The notes below the pieces were generated by a model. It saw only the letters and a list, made by a program, of their open reading frames with translations. It was not told where the DNA came from and made no database searches. The translations under genes were made by a program, and so were the position numbers. Below, piece by piece: positions 46,840 through 55,503 of a DNA stretch of 64,000 nt; positions within the stretch are counted from its first letter, which is position 1, and every line of letters starts with the position of its first letter. This stretch comes from an uncultured Veillonella sp. (GTDB taxonomy: Bacteria > Bacillota > Negativicutes > Veillonellales > Veillonellaceae): the NCBI GenBank assembly GCA_934183145.1, contig CAKPSA010000001.1, forward strand, positions 1 through 64,000, in the 5' to 3' direction.

Positions 46840-47871
46840 TTAATCCTCTTTCCAAGATACATGACCAATTTCAACACTTGGTTTTGCATTCAATGTTAAA
46901 TCTGCGAATTTACCAGCTTGAGCCATATAATAAGCACGACAACCGATCATAGCAGCATTATCTGTGGACAGAATTTTATGAGGCTTGTAATAGGTAAAAC
47001 CTTCTTTTTCACACATCACTTGTAGTGCTGCTTGTAAACCTTTATTAGCAGAAACACCACCGGCTATGGTAATACGAGTTTCACCTAATGTATGTGCTGC
47101 ATCTCGTGTTTTTTCAACCAATACATCAACTATAGCCTTTTGGAAGGACGCAGCTACGTCTGCTTGATTTATAGGTTCATTCTTTTGTTGCTTACTATTT
47201 AGATAATTTAATACAGCAGATTTCAAGCCACTGAAACTAAATTCAAAATTACCTGGCTCACTCAATGCTTTTGGAAATTCAATGGCATCTGGATTGCCTT
47301 CAATGGCTAAAGCATCGATGTGAGGTCCACCTGGATAAGGGAAACCCATAACGCGAGCAATTTTATCAAATGCTTCACCAGCAGCATCATCGCGAGTCTG
47401 ACCAAGTATATCAAACTCTTCATAGCCCTTCACATGGACTAGCATGGTATGTCCACCAGACACAACAAGGCTTAAAAATGTAGGCTCTAATTCTGGATTA
47501 GCTAAGAAATTAGCAAAGATGTGACCTTCCATATGGTGAACTGGTACCAAAGGAATACCTGTAGCAAAGGATAATCCCTTCGCAGCAGCTACACCAACCA
47601 ATAATGCGCCTACAAGTCCTGGACCATAGGTAACACCAATATGGTCGATGTCTTGTAACGTCACATTTGCATCGCGCAGAGCTTGATCTATGACTGGTAT
47701 AACTTGTTCTATATGATGGCGTGATGCAATTTCAGGTACAACACCACCAAATTTTCTATGAATAGGCACTTGGCTAGAAATTACATTGGACAGCACCGTG
47801 CGACCATCCTTTAGGACGGATGCAGATGTTTCATCACAACTACTTTCCAAGGCTAATGTGTATATACTCAT
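46840..47871 (-). CDS. tsaD: tRNA t6A threonylcarbamoyltransferase TsaD
   Basis: ASKHA-fold enzyme of 343 aa that transfers threonylcarbamoyl to A37 of ANN-decoding tRNAs. Motifs are LALESSCDETSASVL, the metal-binding VHHMEGHIFANFL, SGGHTMLV and TDNAAMIGC. It overlaps rimI by 4 bases (ATGA). With tsaB and tsaE in the same operon, most of the t6A complex is present; tsaC is elsewhere. Confidence 0.97.
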   Translation of the reverse strand: MSIYTLALESSCDETSASVLKDGRTVLSNVISSQVPIHRKFGGVVPEIASRHHIEQVIPVIDQALRDANVTLQDIDHIGVTYGPGLVGALLVGVAAAKGLSFATGIPLVPVHHMEGHIFANFLANPELEPTFLSLVVSGGHTMLVHVKGYEEFDILGQTRDDAAGEAFDKIARVMGFPYPGGPHIDALAIEGNPDAIEFPKALSEPGNFEFSFSGLKSAVLNYLNSKQQKNEPINQADVAASFQKAIVDVLVEKTRDAAHTLGETRITIAGGVSANKGLQAALQVMCEKEGFTYYKPHKILSTDNAAMIGCRAYYMAQAGKFADLTLNAKPSVEIGHVSWKED

Positions 47872-48317
47872 TCTATTTCCTCTGAAACGAGAGACATAAT
47901 ATAAGCATCCTCTTTTGGCTCTGAATAATAATCTTTGCGAATTCCTTTAACAGTAAATCCAAGATTTCTATACATCGCCAAGGCAGGTAAATTAGATATG
48001 CGTACCTCTAAGAAGATCTCATGCATCCCTCTATTCAAACATTCATCTATTAATTCTTTAGTAAGTTTTGAACCATACCCCTTACCACGGGCAGAAGGTA
48101 GAATGGCAATATTTGTGATTTGTCCTTCATCATATACGAGCCAAGCACCAGCATAGCCCACAATTTGATTATCTTCACAAACAACCATATACAGCTTATT
48201 ATCTGCTCCTTCAAGTTCAGCTAGTACGGATTCTAAACTCCATGGAACAGAAAAAGACTGTTGCTCTATATCATAAATGGCTTGAGCATCCTCGATAGTA
48301 GCCAACCGAATTTCCAT
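47868..48317 (-). CDS. rimI: Ribosomal-protein-alanine N-acetyltransferase RimI-like
   Basis: GNAT acetyltransferase of 149 aa. The acetyl-CoA loop is LPSARGKGYGSKLTKEL, followed by EVRISNLPALAMYRNLGF. It lies between tsaB and tsaD, the common bacterial order. In Enterobacteria RimI acetylates S18; the target here is inferred by position and similarity. Confidence 0.92.
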   Translation of the reverse strand: MEIRLATIEDAQAIYDIEQQSFSVPWSLESVLAELEGADNKLYMVVCEDNQIVGYAGAWLVYDEGQITNIAILPSARGKGYGSKLTKELIDECLNRGMHEIFLEVRISNLPALAMYRNLGFTVKGIRKDYYSEPKEDAYIMSLVSEEIE

Positions 48318-49075
48318 TATTCTGCTCCTGCTGCTTCAGTTACTACAACTGTAGGATTTTGGTTTAATATTTCAGGATTATCCTTGTGTCGTTCTTCCCA
48401 TAATACCTCTGCTTCAGAGCGACGGATATAATAAGGCACCATATCCATTGGATCGGATCTCTCTTCGCGAGCAATTAATTCTCGTCCCGCTAAGAGTAAG
48501 GAGCTTGCCTTTGGAATACGTTGAGCAACATCTAGAACAGTTAAATTAGTATCATTTTCCTCTAAAAGCTTTTCAATACGTTTGATTCCATCTCCTAAGA
48601 ATAGGACCTCTTCCTTAGTGTCTCTGAACTTATCTAATAAATCACTAGCAGCTATAACAAAAGGCTCCTCTTTACATACTAGTGCGTTATTTTCATATCG
48701 ATACATGCCAGCATATACATGCTTTTTCTGAGCATCGATAACAGTACAAATTGTACGATTTGTATATGAAACATTGCGAGCTAAACTATCCATGGTCATC
48801 ACACCGTACAATGGAATTTGTAAGGCATAAGCCATAGCTTTTGCCGTGCCCATACCAATGCGCAGTCCCGTAAAAGAACCAGGTCCGATACTAACTATAA
48901 TACCCTTTAGTTCATTCTTTTGTACTTGTGAGGCGCGCAACAACATGTCGATATGGGGTATTAACTGCTCAGAATGAGTTAATCCTGCTTGAATGGTTAA
49001 TTCACCAATCAAGTTTGTTTCATCCATTAAGGCCACACTTGATACGAGTGAGCTTGTCTCAATTCCCAACCACAT
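48317..49075 (-). CDS. tsaB: tRNA t6A biosynthesis protein TsaB
   Basis: 252 aa, ASKHA fold without the TsaD metal site. The N-terminus has WLGIETSSLVSSVAL and the core has SIGPGSFTGLRIGMGTAKAMAYAL. It forms a heterodimer with TsaD. GGAGG precedes the ATG. The C-terminal 25 residues (ILNQNPTVVVTEAAGAE) are an extra short tail. It overlaps tsaE by 17 bases. Confidence 0.95.
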   Translation of the reverse strand: MWLGIETSSLVSSVALMDETNLIGELTIQAGLTHSEQLIPHIDMLLRASQVQKNELKGIIVSIGPGSFTGLRIGMGTAKAMAYALQIPLYGVMTMDSLARNVSYTNRTICTVIDAQKKHVYAGMYRYENNALVCKEEPFVIAASDLLDKFRDTKEEVLFLGDGIKRIEKLLEENDTNLTVLDVAQRIPKASSLLLAGRELIAREERSDPMDMVPYYIRRSEAEVLWEERHKDNPEILNQNPTVVVTEAAGAE

Positions 49076-49553
49076 AGGGGCCTCCTATATCTACTAAATC
49101 ATCTTCTGTAAGATAATCACTACTTAAAGAAATGGATCGGCTTGTATCATCGATCCGAGTTAGGTATATCCATAATGTTTCATCTGGTAATTCATGGGGA
49201 AATTTATCTGCCCACTCCACAATGGATACACAATCTTCTGTATATTCGTAAAAGCCAATATTTTCTAGCTCACTTATATCATCCAAGCGATATACATCAA
49301 AATGATATAAATGTGTTCTATCCACATCATAGGTATTCATGATAGCAAAGGTAGGGCTCGTTATTTCCTCTGTAACGCCAAAGCCTTTCGCAATACCTTG
49401 GGATAGATGCGTTTTTCCTGTCCCTAAATCGCCAATTAAGGCAATACATAAAGAATCACCACTTTGTTTAATCCATTTGCCTAATAACTGACCAAATTGT
49501 TGTGTATCTTCTACTGTATGAGTCTCTAATTGAACCTGTGATTTATGCTTCAT
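49059..49553 (-). CDS. tsaE: tRNA t6A biosynthesis ATPase TsaE
   Basis: P-loop ATPase of 164 aa. Walker A is GDLGTGKTHLSQGIAKGFG, with the conserved SPTFAIMNTY and HFDVYRL segments that follow. It recharges the TsaBD complex. It overlaps thiL by 11 bases, with AAAGGA upstream. Confidence 0.95.
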   Translation of the reverse strand: MKHKSQVQLETHTVEDTQQFGQLLGKWIKQSGDSLCIALIGDLGTGKTHLSQGIAKGFGVTEEITSPTFAIMNTYDVDRTHLYHFDVYRLDDISELENIGFYEYTEDCVSIVEWADKFPHELPDETLWIYLTRIDDTSRSISLSSDYLTEDDLVDIGGPYVVGN

Positions 49554-50523
49554 GAAAATGATTATATCCTTTCGCTTCTATGGTCTTAATCGTTTTATCT
49601 GGTGTAACCATCTGAACCCTAGATGGTCCAGATAGAACTTCACCAATTATTGTAATGCCTGCTAAATTCTCTAATTTAGGAAGCAATGATTTAGGAGCCG
49701 TAAATACCAGTTGAAAGTCCTCGCCACCATACAATGCATAATCTACTGGATGAGTCTGTAAATATCGAGCTAGTTCATAAGTTTCTTCATGAAGCGGAAT
49801 AGCTTTTTCCTCTATAACAATAGATACATTACTAGCCGATGCAATTTCATTTAATTCACTACCGAGTCCATCACTTATATCATTCATACTATGAATACCT
49901 AATTGTCTCAATTGTTGACCTAATTTAATTTGTGGATCTGGACGTTGATGACCAACCTTCGTCATATGATAGCCTTCTAAATTATAAGATAAGGCACCTA
50001 GACCGGTAGCTGCATAACCGACATAATTTGTAATACCTACAATATCACCTATTTGCGCACCGCTACGCATAACAGCAGTTCCTTTGGGAACATCTCCTAT
50101 AATCGTTACAGTCCATACCATAGGCCCTTCTGTACGTACTGTATCACCACCAAGTATATTAACATGGTATCTTGCGCATTGATCTTTAATGCCTCTATAA
50201 ATTTCATCTAGAATAGCAGTATCAACATATTCAGGTGCAGCCACAGAAAGCACTATTTGTCGAGGAGAGCCACCCATAGCAGCAATATCACTTAAATTAG
50301 CCGTCATGAGACGATAGCCTACATCATAGGGCATCATGTAGTGAAAGCTAAAATGAACCCCTTCCACCATCGTATCAGTACTGATTAATTGATCTGTTTC
50401 TTCTATAGCACTATATACAGCACAATCATCACCAATCCCTGTAATCACAGTACTTGAATCATGTATAGTATTGTCTTGAATGTGGCGAATGAAATTAAAT
50501 TCCCCTACATCTTTTAATTGCAT
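49543..50523 (-). CDS. thiL: Thiamine-monophosphate kinase
   Basis: AIR-synthase-fold kinase of 326 aa that makes thiamine pyrophosphate. Motifs include GIGDDCAVY, STDTMVEGVHF, NLSDIAAMGG, ILGGDTVR and NDISDGLGSEL. A longer open frame of 30 codons upstream is ignored, because AGGTGATG precedes the ATG at 50523. It is first in thiL-tsaE-tsaB-rimI-tsaD. The upstream promoter is unclear; a TACAAT lies near 50550. Confidence 0.95.
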   Translation of the reverse strand: MQLKDVGEFNFIRHIQDNTIHDSSTVITGIGDDCAVYSAIEETDQLISTDTMVEGVHFSFHYMMPYDVGYRLMTANLSDIAAMGGSPRQIVLSVAAPEYVDTAILDEIYRGIKDQCARYHVNILGGDTVRTEGPMVWTVTIIGDVPKGTAVMRSGAQIGDIVGITNYVGYAATGLGALSYNLEGYHMTKVGHQRPDPQIKLGQQLRQLGIHSMNDISDGLGSELNEIASASNVSIVIEEKAIPLHEETYELARYLQTHPVDYALYGGEDFQLVFTAPKSLLPKLENLAGITIIGEVLSGPSRVQMVTPDKTIKTIEAKGYNHFHEA

Positions 50524-50579
50524 CTCATCACCTGGCTTCCGATTAGTATACATATTGTATTGTAACATATATAAAAGAC

Positions 50580-50621
50580 AACAAAAATAGCAGATAGTTG
50601 ATATATCAACCATCTGCTATT
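50580..50621 (-). terminator. Terminator after the GerMN lipoprotein gene
   Basis: Seventeen-bp stem AATAGCAGAT-GTTGAT / ATCAAC-ATCTGCTATT with one wobble, followed on the minus strand by TTTTTGTTG. Confidence 0.9.
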
Positions 50622-50636
50622 AATGAGCCTAACATA

Positions 50637-51197
50637 TTATTTTTTAATTAGGTTTGTCATCCGTTTAACAGGATCTTTCGTATCAAAGGAGCCTACAGTA
50701 GGAACCTTTTTACCATTGCTAACGAAGAGAACACCATTAATATTATCAAAGGATGTCAATGTATTTACAATGGCAGCCATTTGTAATTTAACAGTTAAGT
50801 CCCCTCCATTACCTTTTACGAAAGCGTCATTCACCTCTACAGAAGCGATGCCGTCCTTTACAGTAACGGATGTGATTTCAATATCCTTAGAGAATACTGG
50901 ATACTTTTGTGCTCTATCAGCTTTTAACATCGCTAGAAGAGCCGCTTTAGGCGTTACTTTATCCGCCTCCATCTCAACGGTTTGTTGTTTTACCCCAGAC
51001 CCATCCTCTGTTGGAACAAAGAAGGCCATCTTAACCATTTCTTGAGATGCTTTTGTTGTTTCTGCATCCTTATTGACTTTCGTCTCTTGCACAGGTTCAC
51101 TTTTACCTGTTGTAGGTGCTTGATTAGGTGTACAACCCGCTGCAAATGCAAGCAAACCTACACAGAGGATCGACAGAACTTGTTTACGTAATTTCAT
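50637..51197 (-). CDS. GerMN-domain lipoprotein
   Basis: 186 aa. A lipoprotein signal peptide ends with the lipobox FAAGC near residue 22, followed by a polar Thr/Lys/Glu linker (about 25-55). The GerMN domain (about 57-180) has VTPKAALLAML, VTVKDGIASVEVNDAFVK and MAAIVNTLTSFDNINGVLF. In spore-formers GerM is a cortex/engulfment protein; here it follows an amidase by three bases, which suggests a peptidoglycan-related job in the envelope. Confidence 0.9.
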   Translation of the reverse strand: MKLRKQVLSILCVGLLAFAAGCTPNQAPTTGKSEPVQETKVNKDAETTKASQEMVKMAFFVPTEDGSGVKQQTVEMEADKVTPKAALLAMLKADRAQKYPVFSKDIEITSVTVKDGIASVEVNDAFVKGNGGDLTVKLQMAAIVNTLTSFDNINGVLFVSNGKKVPTVGSFDTKDPVKRMTNLIKK

Positions 51198-51200
51198 CGA

Positions 51201-52298
51201 TTAACCTCCAAAGTAACTAGCAATACCATTGGCAATGCGATTTGCAAAGTCTTCTTGTGTTTGAGGAGATTGCAATACACGTTCCTCATTAGGATTGGAA
51301 ATAAATCCGAGCTCTACAAGAACTGCAGGCATGTTAGAATGTCTCAACACATATAAGTTACCTTCTTGAATGCCACGGTCACCATTGAAACCTGGAACGC
51401 TAGCAATTTGAGATTGTACCTTTTGTGCTAAACGAGCATCATTACCTGTTTTACTATAGTAGTATGTTGCAATACCACCAACACTTGGGTTGTTAAATGC
51501 GTTAATATGCACACTAATGAGTGCGTCAGAATTGCTACGGTTTGCTACGTTAACACGAGCACCTAATTCATCAACACCACTTGCATTAGGACCGTATACG
51601 TCTACGTCTGTAGTACGAGTCATAAGTACTTTAGCGCCACGATTTTCTAGAGCTTTTTTCAAGTACATAGAAATCGGTAGTGTAATATTTTTCTCTTGTA
51701 CACCATGAGGCCCAACGGCACCAGAGTCACTACCACCATGACCTGGGTCAATCGTAATTGTTTTACCAGATAGACCACCGCTAATAGAATACTTACCGGA
51801 TCCTGTTGGCATATTCTTCGCAGGATGTGCAGAAGGAGATGGGCGTTTACCATAATAAGCAGGTTTAGGTGCTACACCTTTTTTCTGTACATCTACAACG
51901 ATGCGATACGGTTTCTTATTAACCGTATCTTTCTTTAGGGAAAATACCTTTACATCACTCGTATCGATAGATGAAGGTGTCTTGATCGTTACCTTCACAT
52001 CTCTGCCATCTTCTGTGAGGCTAGCAGAACTAGCTATGCTAGAGTCCATGTTAATATTTGCTTTAGCAGTTTTTAGCTTTGTGTTCTTTAAGGTAACAGT
52101 CGTCGTTTTCCCATCTTTGCTAATCGAAGCAGACGCTTTTACCGGTGCTGATAAATCCATAACCATACGAACATATGGTACCGGTGCATCAGTTCGTGTC
52201 ACCCATCGAGCATCTTCAAGATTAGCTGCCTTTGCTTGAGTCAAGAATAGTGGTATAGCCATCAAGACAGCAAGGAACATAAAAAATAGTTTACGCAA
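51201..52298 (-). CDS. N-acetylmuramoyl-L-alanine amidase (AMIN + Amidase_3)
   Basis: Exported wall hydrolase of 365 aa. A signal peptide (about 1-25, ending TQAKA) is followed by an AMIN domain (about 30-145), a short proline/glycine linker and an Amidase_3 domain (about 185-362). Zinc-site motifs are TIDPGHGGSDSGAVG, LMTRTTD, ISVHINAFNN and AVLVELGFISN. The start is TTG at 52298, because TTGGAG lies 8 bases upstream; a GTG three codons earlier overlaps it. A structured leader precedes it, and gerM follows. Confidence 0.94.
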   Translation of the reverse strand: MRKLFFMFLAVLMAIPLFLTQAKAANLEDARWVTRTDAPVPYVRMVMDLSAPVKASASISKDGKTTTVTLKNTKLKTAKANINMDSSIASSASLTEDGRDVKVTIKTPSSIDTSDVKVFSLKKDTVNKKPYRIVVDVQKKGVAPKPAYYGKRPSPSAHPAKNMPTGSGKYSISGGLSGKTITIDPGHGGSDSGAVGPHGVQEKNITLPISMYLKKALENRGAKVLMTRTTDVDVYGPNASGVDELGARVNVANRSNSDALISVHINAFNNPSVGGIATYYYSKTGNDARLAQKVQSQIASVPGFNGDRGIQEGNLYVLRHSNMPAVLVELGFISNPNEERVLQSPQTQEDFANRIANGIASYFGG

Positions 52299-52310
52299 TA
52301 CATTCACTCC

Positions 52311-52426
52311 AATCTAACTGACATACGTAGTGTCCAAACCATAGAGATGAGTCGATGATATCTTTGTGAATCAAAGTCTCATCGTTCCAATCTATCCATA
52401 AACTAATGTTAGATTATAGATAGATT
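52311..52426 (-). promoter_or_regulatory. Structured leader of the amidase gene
   Basis: Complementary pairs on the minus strand: AATCTATC (52419-52426) with GATAGATT (52389-52396); AATCTAAC (52408-52415) with GTTAGATT (52311-52318), the latter directly touching the ribosome-binding GGAG; and CGATGA with TCATCG around a CTTTG / CAAAG mini-hairpin. The second pairing would occlude the ribosome-binding site. No known riboswitch class recognised. Confidence 0.45.
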
Positions 52427-52495
52427 ATTTCATACAAACATGAAGATTAGTATGCCGATTATACATATTACTATACAAAGTCTTTATACAGTACA

Positions 52496-52527
52496 CATAA
52501 AAATAAGTTGCTTGAAATTATTTTTTA
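52496..52527 (-). terminator. Terminator after the metallo-beta-lactamase-fold lipoprotein gene
   Basis: AAAAATAA / TTATTTTT stem, 11-nt loop, with a U-run. It is AT-only, so its strength is uncertain. Confidence 0.55.
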
Positions 52528-52543
52528 TGCTATACAATCGACA

Positions 52544-53488
52544 CTAACGTTCAGTTGTAATTTGCCATTCATTCCCATCCGTACTAATGTGAATACGTCC
52601 CATCGTATCTGTACGGTAAATGGCAATATTATTTTCCTGCAAACGACGCAATGTTACATCGTGAGGATGACCATAACTATTATACATGCCATTTGAAATT
52701 AATGCACTTTCTGGTTTAATAGATTTCAAAAAATCTTCAGAACTACTTGTGCGAGAACCATGATGACCTACCTTAAGAACACGGGCAAACAATCTGGAAT
52801 TCTGCTCTTTTATGAGTTTTTTCTCTTCTTGTAATTCTGCATCACCAGTAAAGAGCATAGAGAATTTACCAAAAATTAATTTACCTACAATAGAATTATT
52901 ATTAAGATCTGGTGCTCCTTTTTTATCTGTTAAAGGTTCAGTCCATGGTGCATAGACAACAAATACTGCTCCATGACCAAAATCTACCACATCACCACTT
53001 CGCAATGTGGATCGTTGGATTTTATTTTTATCAATCCATTTTTCATAGGTTTTATACATATTATTATCAACAGAAATGCCATCATCATACACATGTTCAA
53101 TAGGCATGGCTTTTGCAATGGCATAAAAACCACCCATGTGGTCAGCATGAGGATGTGTAATAATTACATTTTTTAGCTTTGTAACACCCATGGATTTTAA
53201 TTGGGCTACAATATTCTCACGATGCTCAATATCACCTGTATCGATCATACTATATTCATCGCCAACCTTGAGCAATATGGCATCCCCTTGACCAATATCT
53301 AGCATATATACATCTAGATGACCTTCAGGGTTTGTTTGTTTCGTATCAATGGAATAGCCTTCATTTGTATTAGCACTAGTCTGAGATGCTGCATTGACCA
53401 CATCTTTATTCGTGCATCCTGCAATGGCGAAGATTGGAATAAACAGCACTAATAAAAAGGCTATAAATCGTTGTATTTTATTTGTCAT
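52544..53488 (-). CDS. Metallo-beta-lactamase-fold lipoprotein related to ComEC C-terminal domain
   Basis: 314 aa. A lipobox IAGC lies near residue 25, so it is anchored outside the cytoplasmic membrane. The MBL domain (about 58-300) has LDIGQGDAILL, the metal motif ITHPHADHMGG, LFTGDAE, and VGHHGSRTSS, as in the ComEC/Rec2 nuclease-like domain, but without the channel domain. A role in DNA or phosphodiester hydrolysis outside the cell is possible; the substrate is unknown. It follows nnrDE by two bases. Confidence 0.88.
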   Translation of the reverse strand: MTNKIQRFIAFLLVLFIPIFAIAGCTNKDVVNAASQTSANTNEGYSIDTKQTNPEGHLDVYMLDIGQGDAILLKVGDEYSMIDTGDIEHRENIVAQLKSMGVTKLKNVIITHPHADHMGGFYAIAKAMPIEHVYDDGISVDNNMYKTYEKWIDKNKIQRSTLRSGDVVDFGHGAVFVVYAPWTEPLTDKKGAPDLNNNSIVGKLIFGKFSMLFTGDAELQEEKKLIKEQNSRLFARVLKVGHHGSRTSSSEDFLKSIKPESALISNGMYNSYGHPHDVTLRRLQENNIAIYRTDTMGRIHISTDGNEWQITTER

Positions 53489-53490
53489 TC

Positions 53491-55062
53491 TTATTCTCCC
53501 AATAATTCACTAATGACACAACCTACCGATGAACTTACATCACTAGGTGTATACCCCCAAGTTTTCGTATCACTTAGTATATCTGCACTGCGGCTATGTA
53601 CATAGACACCTAAAATAGCACTATCTTGTAAGGAATAACCTTGGCTAATAAATCCAGCAATGACACCTGTTAATACATCCCCCATACCGCCAGTTCCCAT
53701 ACCAGCATTTCCTATAGTATTAACATATACTGTACCATCAGGTAGCGCCACAACAGAAGGAATACCTTTAAGTACTAGCACTACTTGATGAGCCTTAGCA
53801 AATGCTCTCGCCAAGGTAATGTAGTGACGTTCAATCCATTTTATCGGTAGATCGATAAGTCGACTAAATTCACCTAAATGAGGTGTCATCACGCAATACG
53901 GAAGATTTCTTTCCACCTTATATACAGACTCCATATCATCATCCCGCAACGCATCTTTATCTACATAACCCACATGGCCTAATGCATATAGTGCATCTGC
54001 ATCAATAACAAGAGCACCTTCATAGGTATCAATAGTCTGATTTACTACATCTGGAATAGCTGTAGTACGTCCTAATCCAGGCCCAATAGCAACCACTTGA
54101 CGACCTTCATAAAGAGTTTTATTAGCCTCAATAGAAGTTACCATTACTTCAGGTATAATATGTCCTTGTACAACTTGCTTAATTGACTCTGGTACGCCTA
54201 ATGTAACCTTGCCGGCTCCACTATGAACAGCAGCTTCTGCGGCCAACATAGGAGCACCGACCATATCACTAGATCCACCGATAATCAAGGTATTCCCATT
54301 TATACCTTTATGAGCCATGGGAACTCGATAATTGATCAATGTTTCTGCTAAATCCGAATCAATAGTGATGGTGCTATCACGATTAATTAATACTTGCTGC
54401 CAAGGAGCTCCTAGAGGTGCCACAATAACGGTTCCCCCTATAGCCTTTCCAGGATATAACAACAGGCCTTGTTTAATAGCCCCAAAGGTAACCGTATAAT
54501 CATAAGTCAATGTTCCCTCTGAAATTTGTCCAGAAGCTACATCTAGTCCCGCTGGTACATCAATAGCCCATAATTCGAAATTATATTGACTACGCATAGT
54601 ATCAATATCATGCAAAATATCGATGGTTAAATCTCGTAATCGACCAGTTAAGCCTGTGCCCATAATACCTTCTACCGCGATAGCTACATTGGACCAATCA
54701 TTAAATTCATCAAAGATATCAATGATACACCCCATCCCTTCACATCGTTTGAGTTGCATTGCAAAGAGGTCACTACATTTACTCGTATCACCTACTAATG
54801 CAATTTGTACTGCTACACCTTGCTCTAATAAATGTCGAGCCGCTACAAGACCATCTGCCCCATTGTTACCGGTGCCACATATAAATAGTACAAAACTATT
54901 GATAGAACGTGCATTATCTAGAGAAAATAGATCATATTGTCCCCATAGTGCATCTACAATACCACGTCCTGCATTTTCCATTAAAATTTCTAACGAAACA
55001 CCTAGTTGCTTAGGTACCTCTTGGTCTATATATCGAGCATCTTCAGTTGTTAATATTTGCAT
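53491..55062 (-). CDS. nnrDE: Bifunctional NAD(P)H-hydrate epimerase/dehydratase
   Basis: Metabolite-repair enzyme of 523 aa. The N-terminal epimerase (about 1-215) has GTGNNGADGLVAARHL and DVPAGLDVASG. The C-terminal ADP-dependent dehydratase (about 230-523) has GPGLGRTTAIP, VIDADALYAL, TPHLGEFSRL and NAGMGTGGMGDVLTGVIAG. The ATG at 55062 is chosen, with AAGGAGC upstream inside the acpS end. It follows acpS, a frequent pairing. Confidence 0.96.
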   Translation of the reverse strand: MQILTTEDARYIDQEVPKQLGVSLEILMENAGRGIVDALWGQYDLFSLDNARSINSFVLFICGTGNNGADGLVAARHLLEQGVAVQIALVGDTSKCSDLFAMQLKRCEGMGCIIDIFDEFNDWSNVAIAVEGIMGTGLTGRLRDLTIDILHDIDTMRSQYNFELWAIDVPAGLDVASGQISEGTLTYDYTVTFGAIKQGLLLYPGKAIGGTVIVAPLGAPWQQVLINRDSTITIDSDLAETLINYRVPMAHKGINGNTLIIGGSSDMVGAPMLAAEAAVHSGAGKVTLGVPESIKQVVQGHIIPEVMVTSIEANKTLYEGRQVVAIGPGLGRTTAIPDVVNQTIDTYEGALVIDADALYALGHVGYVDKDALRDDDMESVYKVERNLPYCVMTPHLGEFSRLIDLPIKWIERHYITLARAFAKAHQVVLVLKGIPSVVALPDGTVYVNTIGNAGMGTGGMGDVLTGVIAGFISQGYSLQDSAILGVYVHSRSADILSDTKTWGYTPSDVSSSVGCVISELLGE

Positions 55063-55063
55063 C

Positions 55064-55435
55064 TTATGCTCCTTCAAGTATAACTGTGCTCATTGCATAT
55101 TCTCTGCAATGGCTTATGGACACATGTATAGCTGTATAACCTACAGTTTCATAGATATCTTTGAAAGTATCTTGTAGACGAATTAAGGGCGCCCCCCATT
55201 CATCATGGTAAATTTCTATATCTTGCCACGATCCATGACGCATTCCCGTTCCTAATGCTTTAATGAAAGCCTCTTTAGCGGCATATATACCAGCATACGA
55301 CTCGTAACTCCCCTTCTTACGGCTTTCACAGTAATCAATCTCATGAGGTGTATACACACGTTCACGAAATGGTTTGGATTTCTCTATAGCACGACGGATA
55401 CGGTCAATTTCAATAATATCATTCCCTAATTTCAT
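55064..55435 (-). CDS. acpS: Holo-acyl-carrier-protein synthase
   Basis: Transfers phosphopantetheine from CoA to ACP; 123 aa trimeric enzyme. The metal/CoA motifs are GNDIIEIDRIRRAI and YAAKEAFIKALGTGM, with the C-terminal VSISHCREYAMSTVIL. AGGAGC precedes the ATG. It starts the acpS-nnrDE-MBL lipoprotein operon; a TATAAT is visible near 55460 but its -35 is weak. Confidence 0.95.
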   Translation of the reverse strand: MKLGNDIIEIDRIRRAIEKSKPFRERVYTPHEIDYCESRKKGSYESYAGIYAAKEAFIKALGTGMRHGSWQDIEIYHDEWGAPLIRLQDTFKDIYETVGYTAIHVSISHCREYAMSTVILEGA

Positions 55436-55503
55436 AATAGCTCCTAAATTACCTTAACATTTATATTATACACTCTTAAAGTGGATAAAAACATAGATAA
55501 AGT

